This document shows positions 33,232 through 41,738 of a DNA stretch of 64,000 nt, piece after piece (within the stretch, counting starts at the first letter, position 1; every line of letters starts with the position of its first letter). This DNA is from Porphyrobacter sp. GA68 (lineage in GTDB: Bacteria > Pseudomonadota > Alphaproteobacteria > Sphingomonadales > Sphingomonadaceae), in NCBI RefSeq assembly GCF_022605525.1, contig NZ_JAKQYJ010000001.1:1-64000 (forward strand). Reading direction: 5' to 3'. Made by a program: the position numbers and the translations under genes. A model generated the notes under the pieces. That model ran no database searches. It was not told where the DNA came from and saw nothing but the letters and a program-made list of their open reading frames with translations.

Positions 33232-34955
33232 CACTGTACTTCCCTTGCGTAGTAGTCCTGGATTTTCTGCTGGATGAGGGTGCTGGTCTCGAGCTCGTCC
33301 GGCAGCCGCGCGGCGTCGGCGAACTCGGCATAGACTTCGGAGAAATCCATCTGGCTGAGGTCAAGCCGCGCGAACTCGTCGAGCGTGAAACCCGTGCAGG
33401 TCTCGGTCTTCGGCTTGCCCCAGGGCTTGGGCAGCTGCCGCCGGCCTTGCTCCTGCAGGATCCGCGAGAGCTTGGACTCAAAGCAGCAGTAGACCTTCTT
33501 CTTGGTCAGACACACGCCGAGGAAACTGTCGGAGCAATAGGTGCCGACATAGGCACACAGCCCCTGCGCATCGCGCTCGTGCAGCAGGACTTCCTCGCGG
33601 TCGCAGCCGAGCGCCACGAGAAGGCTGATCCCGGGGATGAGCGGGAATCCCTTGCCCTTGCAGCAGTTGAGCACGCCGAAGACCTTGGACGAGCAGGTGT
33701 TGCGGGTTCCGCGAAACAGCGTCAGCGTTTGCGGGTCGAACTGCCCGCGCGCTTCGTTCATCGCGTGGAGCGCGGTTACCGCATCCTTGAACTCGTCGTT
33801 CGCCTTGCGCTCGATCGTCTCGCACGAGCCGTCGATGCAGTAGACGTCGCCGTCGCAAACATATTGCGTGCCATCCGCTTCGCTGGCCGGCAACGGGCAC
33901 TCGTAGACGCGCTCCCAGGTCTCGCATGCTTCGTCGCCGCTCAGACACTCCTCGCGAACGAAGCGGCAGCTTCCCTGGTCCTCGAGCGCAGAGCAGTCGC
34001 TGGCGGCGCTGCGGGTTACGCAGGTATAGCTGCGCTGCCAGGCCCAGCAGGGCCGGGTGACCGCGACGCCGTCCACTATCCGCGTCTGCGGATCGCTGTC
34101 GGTGCAGATTTCCGCGTCGAGCGTGCAATCGCCGTTGCTCGCGAAACCGGTGCACTGGCTCTCGTCGGGGGCGGCAGAAACGTCCGTCGCGCTTGTGACT
34201 GCATAGGGGGTCCAGCCCGACACCGGAGCGTCGCAGGTCATCTCGGTCAGCGGTTCGCCCGGTTCCGAGCAGAACCGTGTGTGCCCGTTGTCGAACCATT
34301 GCAGGCAGCGGCCCTCGCGCTGGCCGGTCGCGCGGCAGCTCGCGCCGGCGAAGCCTTCGCAGACTGGCTCGCCCGAATTGTTGAAGTCGCCGAACCTGCT
34401 GCAAAGGTAGTGATACTGCGGCCGCCGGGTAACGCTTGCGACGAGCGGAACCCTGCACTGGCCGGCGCTCTGGTCGATCCGCGTGCCGGTATTGCAGGTC
34501 GCAAAGTAGGTCCCTGCCGATCCGGCGCCGGGAGGAAGCGGTACGCAGGTTCCCTGCGCGCCCCCAACCGCCATGCCGCTGGTGTAATCGAGCGGGGCCT
34601 CGCTGATTGTCCGGCTCCGCGCGAGCATGTCGGAGATGCCCTGCGCGTCGAACTCGGCGCGTGTGGCCATGCTGTCGCGGATCGTGCGCAGCGCCGGGTT
34701 CGTCGTTGCAGAGGCGCGTGCTCGGGCCTCGATCTGGTCGGGACTCTGCGCCAGGTCCTGCAGGCCGCGCGTCGCCTGCGGATCGTAATTGGGTACGCGG
34801 CTTGCATCGACCGGCGCCGAAGCCGCGTCGCGCGCGCTTTCGAGCAGGTCGCTTGCTGTCTGCTTGCCGTCGGCCCTGGCCGCCTCGGTGGTCTGGGCGG
34901 TGCTCGCGCCCGGCACAGCAAGCAGGGCGAGCGCAGCGGCAATCATCCGCGTCAT
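33231..34955 (-). CDS. traN: conjugal transfer mating-pair stabilisation protein TraN
   Basis: A 574-aa, very cysteine-rich (about 40 Cys) outer-membrane protein with signal peptide MTRMIAAALALLAVPGASTA. Typical TraN features are the repeated Cys motifs and the C-terminal block CCKGKGFPLIPG...YCCFESKLSRILQEQGRRQL. TraN on the donor binds recipient outer-membrane proteins and stabilises mating pairs, so its middle region (about 150-400) should determine recipient preference. AAGGAG precedes ATG 34955, which overlaps the trbC stop by ATGA. Confidence 0.93.
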   Translation of the reverse strand: MTRMIAAALALLAVPGASTAQTTEAARADGKQTASDLLESARDAASAPVDASRVPNYDPQATRGLQDLAQSPDQIEARARASATTNPALRTIRDSMATRAEFDAQGISDMLARSRTISEAPLDYTSGMAVGGAQGTCVPLPPGAGSAGTYFATCNTGTRIDQSAGQCRVPLVASVTRRPQYHYLCSRFGDFNNSGEPVCEGFAGASCRATGQREGRCLQWFDNGHTRFCSEPGEPLTEMTCDAPVSGWTPYAVTSATDVSAAPDESQCTGFASNGDCTLDAEICTDSDPQTRIVDGVAVTRPCWAWQRSYTCVTRSAASDCSALEDQGSCRFVREECLSGDEACETWERVYECPLPASEADGTQYVCDGDVYCIDGSCETIERKANDEFKDAVTALHAMNEARGQFDPQTLTLFRGTRNTCSSKVFGVLNCCKGKGFPLIPGISLLVALGCDREEVLLHERDAQGLCAYVGTYCSDSFLGVCLTKKKVYCCFESKLSRILQEQGRRQLPKPWGKPKTETCTGFTLDEFARLDLSQMDFSEVYAEFADAARLPDELETSTLIQQKIQDYYAREVQ

Positions 34956-35701
34956 GGCCGGTCTCCTTCGAGGCGGGCGAGGTGGAGGCTGGCAAGCGCC
35001 GCGCCGGGGCCGCCGCCTCCGGCGAAGGTTTCGAGCACATGGGCGACGCTGACATTGCCCGCGATCCGGTCGTGCGGCGGGACCGCGCTCGTGCACTCGA
35101 ACCCGTCGCACGGGCTGAAATCGGTGCTGAGCATGACGAAGCTCGGTGCCGCCCTTATGTCGAAGGCGCGAAAGAGCCGCGGATCGATGCCGAGCGAGCC
35201 CGCTTCACGGCCGTCGCTCCAGATCGCCGCGAGGCGCTTCTTGAAGCCTTCGCTGTCGCCTTGCGGAAAGCCGCGCAACACCGTGACTCCGCCCGCGCGG
35301 CCCATGTCGCGCACCAGCGCCTTGAGCGCCTCGGGCGGCATCGACAGCGAGGCGAAAGCGATGAAGCGCGGGCCTTCGCCCAGCGATGCCGCCTCGGCTT
35401 GCGCCTGCGCTCGAACCATGGCGTCGAAATCGAGTGGACCATCAGTGAGGTCGGTTCCGACGCTTTGGGCATAGGCCGCACGGTTGGCCTTCGCGGCGTC
35501 CTGCGTGCTGCGTGCGTCCTCGGCGAGCACGTCGGCCCGCTCGCGCACCGCGGTGGCAAGCGCTTCGGCATCGCCGGCGTGCTCGGAGGCGCGCGCACGG
35601 ATCGCATCGAGATCGAGGTCGTCCGATGCGCTCTGCGCGAGCGCCAGACCGCCAAGCGAGAGCGCAAGGGCCAGTGGAATAAGGAGGAGGGTCTTGTTCA
35701 T
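34952..35701 (-). CDS. trbC: type-F conjugative transfer pilus assembly protein TrbC
   Basis: A 249-aa periplasmic protein: signal peptide (MNKTLLLIPLALALSLGGLALA), a coiled-coil-like helical region (about 30-85) and a TrbC core (FIAFASLSMPPEALKALVRDMGRAGGVTVLRGF, then FDIRAAPSFVML). TrbC interacts with TraW for pilus assembly. It is flanked by ATGA overlaps with traU and traN, the same traU-trbC-traN order as in F. Confidence 0.9.
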   Translation of the reverse strand: MNKTLLLIPLALALSLGGLALAQSASDDLDLDAIRARASEHAGDAEALATAVRERADVLAEDARSTQDAAKANRAAYAQSVGTDLTDGPLDFDAMVRAQAQAEAASLGEGPRFIAFASLSMPPEALKALVRDMGRAGGVTVLRGFPQGDSEGFKKRLAAIWSDGREAGSLGIDPRLFRAFDIRAAPSFVMLSTDFSPCDGFECTSAVPPHDRIAGNVSVAHVLETFAGGGGPGAALASLHLARLEGDRP

Positions 35702-36711
35702 AGCGCGCAGCAGTTCCTCTTGCGCCAGACGAGGTAACCCATGTCCTCGCCGATGGCGGGGACGACCTGTCCGGGCTCCTGGAGCGTGGTGGAGGTGCCG
35801 ATCGGCGGGCAGGCGTAGCGCCCGCTCGTCGCCGGATTGGGATTAGTTGCCTGGAAGCGGTATTGCTGCTTGCGCATCACCGGCATCAGGTATTTGCCGC
35901 ACAGGCCCTTCGAGCCCATCGTGCCCCACGAGACGAGCTCGCGGTGAAGCTTGTAGGCGAAGCGCGAGAGCACGAGCCGCGAGGCTTGCACGTGCCCGAT
36001 GGAGGCAGAGACATTGCCGTTCATCGGGTACATCGAGCCTTGGCAGCCCGCGCACCAGAACATCTCGTCGATCGGTAGCTTGGCGGTCGCCGCCGCGCAG
36101 TCGGCGGCGCAGGCGGCCAGCGCCAGCGGATTGGCGAACAGGACCGCCTCGGGATTGATGATCGCGGTGAGTTCGCTGTCCTGCCACAGCGGATCGATCT
36201 CGGAGATGTAGAGGATGTCGATCGAACCGGGCTCGAGGCAGAGGAAATCGGCGACGATCTCCATCCAGTAGATCAGCGGATAGGCGTACCAGTGGACGTG
36301 CCAGCTCGAATAGTACTGGCTCGCCCCGCCGATCGCCGACGGCCCGGAGATCGAACGGAAGCCGATGTCGAAGCCGGGATCGAGCTTCATTCCGCCAAGG
36401 TTTACGAAGCACCAGGGCTTCATGCTGACATCGGCGAGCCGCACCGGCTCCCAGAACCCCATCGCGATGCCTGGCCTCAGGCCGCACAGACACACGGGCA
36501 GGTCGGGATTGTCGGGATCGGGCCGGTTCGAGGGCCAGATCTCTAGCCCGCCGACCGAGATCGGGAACAGGCACGACCAGCAGATATCGGTGATCGGGTT
36601 GACGAAGCTGCCGGTGCACTTGCCCGGCCCGGCATCGGCCGCGGCGGGCGCCGCCAGAGCCAGCGACACGGCAGCGAGCAGTGCGGCGGCGAATTTGCGC
36701 AGGGCTCTCAT
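35698..36711 (-). CDS. traU: conjugal transfer protein TraU
   Basis: A 337-aa exported protein with signal peptide MRALRKFAAALLAAVSLALAAPAAA and the TraU hallmarks KCTGSFVNPITDICWSCLFP, PVCLCG, PWCFVNLGG and FWCAGCQGSMYPMNG. The many paired cysteines need the Dsb-type proteins of this operon. TraU acts in DNA transfer and pilus assembly. The 4-nt overlaps on both sides and the start at the signal peptide set the coordinates; the longer frame reaching 37377 covers traW in another frame. Confidence 0.94.
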   Translation of the reverse strand: MRALRKFAAALLAAVSLALAAPAAADAGPGKCTGSFVNPITDICWSCLFPISVGGLEIWPSNRPDPDNPDLPVCLCGLRPGIAMGFWEPVRLADVSMKPWCFVNLGGMKLDPGFDIGFRSISGPSAIGGASQYYSSWHVHWYAYPLIYWMEIVADFLCLEPGSIDILYISEIDPLWQDSELTAIINPEAVLFANPLALAACAADCAAATAKLPIDEMFWCAGCQGSMYPMNGNVSASIGHVQASRLVLSRFAYKLHRELVSWGTMGSKGLCGKYLMPVMRKQQYRFQATNPNPATSGRYACPPIGTSTTLQEPGQVVPAIGEDMGYLVWRKRNCCAL

Positions 36712-37340
36712 CGCGCTGGCTCCTTCTTCGCGGAAAGCGCGATCTCGCTCACGGCGAGCAGTCGGCCCTGTTGGCGCACGCGCGCGGGCACGGCCCTGAT
36801 CCCGAAGCGCTCGGTGAGCTTGCCGCCCTGGTCGAAATAGAAGCGGCGCTGGCGGGCCTTCATCAGCTCGAGCGGCGCGCCACTGATGAGGATCAACTTG
36901 GCCTGCCGGTCCTGCTTGAGCGCCCAGGCGACCTGCGCCGCGTCGTCGCCGTCGAGGAAGAGGAGGTCGGCGCGTAATACAACGCTGTCGAGCGGGTTGA
37001 CCCGGGTGCCCGCGGCATGGATCAGCTCGCCCTTCGCGCCCCTGATATCGGCGGCGAGCGTGATCGTCGGATCGAACGACCAGCTGCGATCGTCGATCGC
37101 GCGCGCGATCCCGGCAACCGGGTCCGGGCGATTGACGCGCGCCGCCGTGCGTCGCTTCAACTGGTCGTTGAGCCTCGCGGTCTCTCCCGATTTTTCCATC
37201 GCGACGAGGCGCGACTGGATCTGCTCGAGCAGATCGCGCTCGATCACCGGAAAGACCGCGCCCTGCTGGCCGTAGTCGCGCGCCTGCGCTGCAGCCGGCA
37301 AAGCAAGAGCGATGGTCAGGACAAGCGCGAGCCGGATCAC
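36708..37340 (-). CDS. traW: type-F conjugative transfer protein TraW
   Basis: A 210-aa periplasmic protein starting at GTG 37340 in a GTGA overlap with the S26 peptidase gene, with signal peptide MIRLALVLTIALALPAAAQA. Core segments YGQQGAVFPVIERDLLEQI and VVLRADLLFLDGDDAAQVAW and the FYFDQGGKLTERFGIRAVPARV ending are typical TraW. It works with TrbC in pilus assembly. Confidence 0.91.
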   Translation of the reverse strand: MIRLALVLTIALALPAAAQARDYGQQGAVFPVIERDLLEQIQSRLVAMEKSGETARLNDQLKRRTAARVNRPDPVAGIARAIDDRSWSFDPTITLAADIRGAKGELIHAAGTRVNPLDSVVLRADLLFLDGDDAAQVAWALKQDRQAKLILISGAPLELMKARQRRFYFDQGGKLTERFGIRAVPARVRQQGRLLAVSEIALSAKKEPAR

Positions 37341-37846
37341 AGGATCGCCCTCCCGCTGCCGAGGATCTGCCCTGCACAGATGAAGCCGATCGCGCCGTAG
37401 CGGCTGTCGAGCCCGCGCGGATGATCCGTGCCGGTGTAGTAGCAGTTTGCTGGGATCGTTCCTGCGGGACCGCGCCTCAGCGGAATGCCGAGGCGGGTCG
37501 TTCTGAGGCGCGTCGCGATCTTCTCGCCGTTGACGAACACGTCCATGCCTTCGTGGCTCACAACATCGCCGGGCAGACCGAGCACGCGTTTGCCGAACAT
37601 CTGCGGGTCGGGTCCGAAATGGGTCTCGACCAGCGTGCTCGGCGGCGGCTCGAAGAAGATCAGGCTGCCGCGCTCGATCGGTGCGCGCTTGTCCAGCCAG
37701 AACGCCCAGTTGGGCAGGCTCGGGCTCGCGTTGAGCAGCAGAGCGTGGTCCTTGCTGAAGGCGTCGAGCGGCGCCCAGGCCAGCGGCAAGGCGAACAGCG
37801 CGCAGAGGATCAGCGGGCGGCGCCAGTGAATGGCAGGACGCATCAT
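37337..37846 (-). CDS. S26-family signal peptidase (conjugative, TraF-of-RP4-like)
   Basis: A 169-aa inner-membrane serine peptidase. One N-terminal membrane segment (about 9-28) is followed by SPSLPNWAFW with the likely catalytic Ser43 and FGKRVLGLPGD with Lys86, the S26 dyad; NCYYTGTDHPRGLDSRYGAI is the final S26 box. Such peptidases mature the conjugative pilin. F itself uses host LepB, so having its own peptidase is a feature of non-F members of this class. It starts at ATG 37846 in an ATGA overlap with trbI. Confidence 0.88.
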   Translation of the reverse strand: MMRPAIHWRRPLILCALFALPLAWAPLDAFSKDHALLLNASPSLPNWAFWLDKRAPIERGSLIFFEPPPSTLVETHFGPDPQMFGKRVLGLPGDVVSHEGMDVFVNGEKIATRLRTTRLGIPLRRGPAGTIPANCYYTGTDHPRGLDSRYGAIGFICAGQILGSGRAIL

Positions 37847-38223
37847 CGGCGCGGCTCCTGCTGGAGCTTACCGGCAATCCGCCGCTCGAGCTCGGGCGTG
37901 GCGTCCTCCGCCGCGCCCGCGAGCACCGCCTCGGCAACCAGCACCACCCGTCCATCGCGGCCCATTTCGGCGACCGAGGCTTCGGCGGCCTGCAGGTAGG
38001 CAAGGCTCGCCGCCTGCACCGCCTGCGGCTCGGCATCGGCGCGAGCCGCTTCATCGACGAATTTGCCGATGGTCTCTGCGAGGCGGACGGTGACGATCCG
38101 CGGACTCGCATCCGTGGTTATCTCGCGCGTGATCCAGGCGGCCCAGAGCAATGCGCCGGCAAGTCCGAGCGTCGCAAGGATGCCGAGGGCCAGCCTGGGG
38201 TGGGGGAGCCGCAATCTAGTCAT
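37843..38223 (-). CDS. trbI: TrbI-like (F-type) transfer protein
   Basis: A 126-aa protein with one N-terminal membrane segment (about 12-31) and a periplasmic helical domain (RIVTVRLAETIGKFVDEAARADAE). Position between traC and traW and the RLAETIGKFVDE pattern match F TrbI, which affects pilus outgrowth and retraction. It overlaps the neighbouring genes by 8 and 4 nt. Confidence 0.78.
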   Translation of the reverse strand: MTRLRLPHPRLALGILATLGLAGALLWAAWITREITTDASPRIVTVRLAETIGKFVDEAARADAEPQAVQAASLAYLQAAEASVAEMGRDGRVVLVAEAVLAGAAEDATPELERRIAGKLQQEPRR

Positions 38224-38608
38224 GGCGCCTGTCTCCTTCGGCGAGGCGGCGCTCGAGCCGCCGGAGGAAGGCCGGCAGGCGGATCAGCGCGTACCCGCCC
38301 GCGGCGAACAGGAACGCGACCTTGAGGTCCTGGCTGAAGAAGTGCCGGGCGGTGGGCTCGGCGAGCCGGTAGTGATCGGCAAGATTGCCGAGCTGTGCGA
38401 ACAGCAGTCCAAGGTCCCACCCCGCGAGGAACAGGAACACGAACAGCGGCAGGCCGAGCACGACGAGCACGATGTTCATCGCAAATCCCGCCGCCTCGAT
38501 CAGCACGAGGCACGTGCCCTGCGCCAGCGACCTCGTATCGATCTGCCTTGCTCGGCTTTGCCCGCTTGCGATGCGATCGAGCGGCGTTTCGTAGTCGAGG
38601 GCCATCAT
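38216..38608 (-). CDS. unknown inner-membrane protein of the T4SS operon
   Basis: A 130-aa protein with two membrane segments (about 40-68, including MNIVLVVLGLPLFVFLFLAGW, and 92-112) and a basic C-terminus (RRLERRLAEGDRRHD). I do not recognise it. It is locked into the operon by an ATGA overlap with traC and an 8-nt overlap with trbI, so it is very likely part of the transfer machinery. In F no membrane protein of this type lies between traC and trbI. Confidence 0.72.
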   Translation of the reverse strand: MMALDYETPLDRIASGQSRARQIDTRSLAQGTCLVLIEAAGFAMNIVLVVLGLPLFVFLFLAGWDLGLLFAQLGNLADHYRLAEPTARHFFSQDLKVAFLFAAGGYALIRLPAFLRRLERRLAEGDRRHD

Positions 38609-41166
38609 GCGGCTCCCCCAAACGAACCGGCGACCCCCGCGACATGGCCGATCGCCTTGTCGAGCGGCATGCCGTCGGCGACATGCTTGTGGATCGCGGC
38701 ATAGTTGTCGGGATCGGACGAGAAGATCGTCGCCGAGAACGGATCGAGCACGAGCCGGCCGACCGCCTCGATCTCGGGTCCCTTGATATAGATCTCGCTG
38801 TACTCGGTACCCGAGCGCTTGAGACTGCGGATCAGCGTCTCGGTGCGGTCGTCCATGTCGAGCCGCGCTTCCTTGCGGAAATCGGCGATGGTCTCGGCCT
38901 TCTGCTGGAGCACCAGCATCCAGTCGCTGTTCTCGAGCGCGGCGCGCGCGCCGTCCGACTTGTAGTAGTCGTTGAGCGATTGCGTGGCGGTCGCGAGCGC
39001 GCCGCCGTACTTGCGCGCGGTGCGGGCATAGGTCTCGACGAACTCGCCCATCGAGCCGCCCTTGAGCATGGCCCAGGCTTCATCGATCAGCAGCAGCTTC
39101 TTCGTCGATCGCGAAGAGCGGGTCATCGCCTGACCGGTCATGAACATGATCGCCGAGAGGACCACGCTCCGCAGCTCCTCGCGTGAGGCGAGGTCGCTCA
39201 TCTCGAAGACCGTGAAATCGTCCTCGAAGGCAAAGCTCGCCTTGCCGGAAAAGAAACCGGCATAGCTGCCGCCGCGGCAGAACGGTCCGATCGCGGTCGC
39301 CAGTTCCTTGCCGGCCTCGTTTGTTGTCGAGTGGAGCGCATGCGCGACATCGTCGATGCTGCCGCCGCTGCCGAGGCTGTCCCAGACTTGCGTAATCGCG
39401 CGGTCGATGAGGCCGCGCTCGGTATCGCTGGGCGCCGTGCTCGGACGCGCCATCTGCCCGACGATCGCCTTGATCATCGCGAAGCAGTCGAGCCGGTAAT
39501 CCTCATCGGTTTGGGCGCGGGCATCATCGACCATCGAGAACGGGTTCAGCGAGAAGCCCGAGGCGAGCGTGAACTCGACGAAACGCCCGCCCTGGAGCTT
39601 GACCGAGTGCTCGAAGCTGCGGCCGTCGTCGATCACCACGACCTTGGCGCCCGCGCCGCGCAGCGCCGCGCACAGTTCCTGCAACAGCACCGACTTGCCC
39701 GAGCCCGACTTGCCGCAGATCGCGATGTTGTGGTTGCCCGCGCGATTCTCGAAGGGCGACCAGAAGAAGGGCTGGCCGCGCCGTCCGACGAGCAGCAGAT
39801 GCGGGATGTCGCTGCCGAGATACTCGCCCTGCATCGGCGCGATGTTCGCCGCGGTGGTCGAGAGCATGGTCTTGAGGCGCTTGAGTCTCGCCATGTCGCT
39901 TGCGAGCCCGTCGGCGAGGCTCAGCGGGAAGGCGGCGATCAGCCCCTGGAGCTGGAGGAAGCGCTCGTCGGCGAGGTCCCAGCCCGCCGCCTTGTAGATC
40001 GCCTTGACCACGCGCTCGTGCGTGTCCCCCTGGCCGAGCGGCGAGATCGTGGTCAGGCCGTAGAACAGCTTGACCAGCTTCTTGCCCGCCTGGAGCTCTG
40101 CCTGGACATGGCGCCATTCGGCCGATTGCTCGCCGAGCCTGGGCAGGAAGCGCGCGCTCTTCGTATCCGACAGGCTGGTCGTGCGCATGAACTTGTAGCC
40201 CGCGCGCGCGGCGGCGGCTTCCTGGTCGGGATAGACGAGGCACAGCATAGTCGCCGTGGGGCACGGGAAACGCAGCTTGTCGGTGAACATGTCGCCGATC
40301 AGCCGCGCGCATTCCCACGGCGCCCAGCGCTCGGGCGTCGAGCGCACGGCATAATGCCGCAGGTCGAAGCGGTCGGGATAGCATTCGCCGATCTGCGGCA
40401 CGCCGTTCCGGTCGCGGCCGGTCTCGCGGAAGCGCTCGGTGCGCAGGATCAGGCGGTCGTCCGCGACCTCGAGTTCGATGTCGCGGCGGATCGCCTGGAC
40501 GTCGAGCGTCTCGTGGCGGTTCCAGTCTATCCGGTCGGGCTCGCGCGCCGTGGTCGGCGAGGTCAGTTCGTCGATCAGCGCGAGGAGACCGTGCGGCTCT
40601 AGGCTCGCCGCGTGCAATCCCAGCGAATGGAGCATGCCGAGCAGGCCCTCGCGGCATTCGGTGAGTTCGGCATCGCTCGCGTTGCCTGGCACGGCGACTC
40701 CCAGCGACAGGATCAGCCGGGTGGCGCGCGCGTGGAAGGGCGCGTGCGCCGAACCCGATTGCCAGACCAGATCGTACAGGCGCTGCGTGCGCGCCCGCGC
40801 GATCGCCTCGTATATCCCGCCCTGCTCGTAGCGCGGCGCGAACCAGGGACCGACCACCGAACCGATCCTGGGCGAAGCGAAATTGAGCACCTGCAGGCAC
40901 GCGCCCGCCGGCATTCCTTCGGAGAAGAACTGGCCGAGGATCTCGCCGGTGCGCTCGTCCGCGCCCACGAGCGGGGTCACCTCGAGCACGAAACCCTTCG
41001 ACGCGCGGTTGCGGTAGAGGCCGGTACGCTCGTCATAGACCCGGTAGGGCAGCCAGTCCGACAGCATGTCGAGCATCAGCGCCGCGCGGGCATGTTCCGC
41101 GCGGTCGGTGTCGGCGAACAGGCCGGAGAGCACCGCGTCGCGCGCGGCGCCAAGCGAAAAGCTCAC
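38605..41166 (-). CDS. traC: T4SS assembly ATPase TraC (VirB4 family)
   Basis: An 853-aa cytoplasmic-face ATPase that powers pilus assembly. The N-terminal TraC/VirB4 domain has WLPYRVYDERTGLYRN near residue 40. Walker A GKSGSGKS lies near residue 485 (AICGKSGSGKSVLLQELC), the Walker B segment LLLIDEAWAML near residue 700, and the ATATQSLNDYY motif after it. It is full length compared with F TraC (875 aa). It starts in an ATGA overlap with traV. Confidence 0.95.
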   Translation of the reverse strand: MSFSLGAARDAVLSGLFADTDRAEHARAALMLDMLSDWLPYRVYDERTGLYRNRASKGFVLEVTPLVGADERTGEILGQFFSEGMPAGACLQVLNFASPRIGSVVGPWFAPRYEQGGIYEAIARARTQRLYDLVWQSGSAHAPFHARATRLILSLGVAVPGNASDAELTECREGLLGMLHSLGLHAASLEPHGLLALIDELTSPTTAREPDRIDWNRHETLDVQAIRRDIELEVADDRLILRTERFRETGRDRNGVPQIGECYPDRFDLRHYAVRSTPERWAPWECARLIGDMFTDKLRFPCPTATMLCLVYPDQEAAAARAGYKFMRTTSLSDTKSARFLPRLGEQSAEWRHVQAELQAGKKLVKLFYGLTTISPLGQGDTHERVVKAIYKAAGWDLADERFLQLQGLIAAFPLSLADGLASDMARLKRLKTMLSTTAANIAPMQGEYLGSDIPHLLLVGRRGQPFFWSPFENRAGNHNIAICGKSGSGKSVLLQELCAALRGAGAKVVVIDDGRSFEHSVKLQGGRFVEFTLASGFSLNPFSMVDDARAQTDEDYRLDCFAMIKAIVGQMARPSTAPSDTERGLIDRAITQVWDSLGSGGSIDDVAHALHSTTNEAGKELATAIGPFCRGGSYAGFFSGKASFAFEDDFTVFEMSDLASREELRSVVLSAIMFMTGQAMTRSSRSTKKLLLIDEAWAMLKGGSMGEFVETYARTARKYGGALATATQSLNDYYKSDGARAALENSDWMLVLQQKAETIADFRKEARLDMDDRTETLIRSLKRSGTEYSEIYIKGPEIEAVGRLVLDPFSATIFSSDPDNYAAIHKHVADGMPLDKAIGHVAGVAGSFGGAA

Positions 41167-41738
41167 TGCTGGTCTCCTTGTTCTGGGGCTGGTTCGGAAA
41201 GCGAAAGGGGCACCCGGCCGGGGGAGGCGTTACGACCGGGTGCCCCGGGTTCCGGCGCGTCTGCGCCGGGTATCGCCGGACCTGGCTGCGAGGGGAGGAA
41301 CAGCTGGTCCGGCAATTCGGGGAGGTTTGGACTTTGGAGGTTCTCGGGCTCCGGCGCGCGGGCGACCGCCTGGCCGATCGCGCGCAGCAGCTCGCCGGTT
41401 CCGCTCGGCTGGCGCCAACCTTCGGCAGCGGGCTCGGGCAGCACGACCTGGACCACGCGGGCCTCGTGCTCGCGTCCGGCTTCGTCGCGGTGCGCGGCGA
41501 GCACGATGCGCAGACTGCGACCCACGGACGTCCGGCCCTGTGCGGAAGAGACGGGCAGCGTCTCCTGACCGGCAACCACGCCGGTCGCCTGCGCGTCGAT
41601 CAGCGAGGTCGGGGCGCAGGTGCCTTCGGGCGCGCGGCAGGCGAAGTTGCCCTCGACGTTGCCGCCGAGCGTCGCGCAGCCGGCGAGAAGCGATGCCGCG
41701 ACAATCCCGCAGGCGAGGTTACGGATGGGTGCGCTCAT
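41163..41738 (-). CDS. traV: T4SS outer-membrane lipoprotein TraV (VirB7-like)
   Basis: A 191-aa lipoprotein with signal peptide and lipobox LLAGC (Cys about residue 21), followed by NFACRAPEGTCAPTSLIDAQA, a typical TraV two-cysteine segment. The Pro-rich C-terminus is variable. It forms the outer-membrane core complex with TraK and TraB. ATG 41738 overlaps the dsbC-like stop; the frame extends further upstream only inside the neighbouring gene. Confidence 0.87.
   Translation of the reverse strand: MSAPIRNLACGIVAASLLAGCATLGGNVEGNFACRAPEGTCAPTSLIDAQATGVVAGQETLPVSSAQGRTSVGRSLRIVLAAHRDEAGREHEARVVQVVLPEPAAEGWRQPSGTGELLRAIGQAVARAPEPENLQSPNLPELPDQLFLPSQPGPAIPGADAPEPGAPGRNASPGRVPLSLSEPAPEQGDQQ

Noticed and set aside
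33447-35474. 675-codon + strand open frame opposite traN and trbC
   Set aside because: Antisense shadow; crosses a real gene boundary and has no domain.
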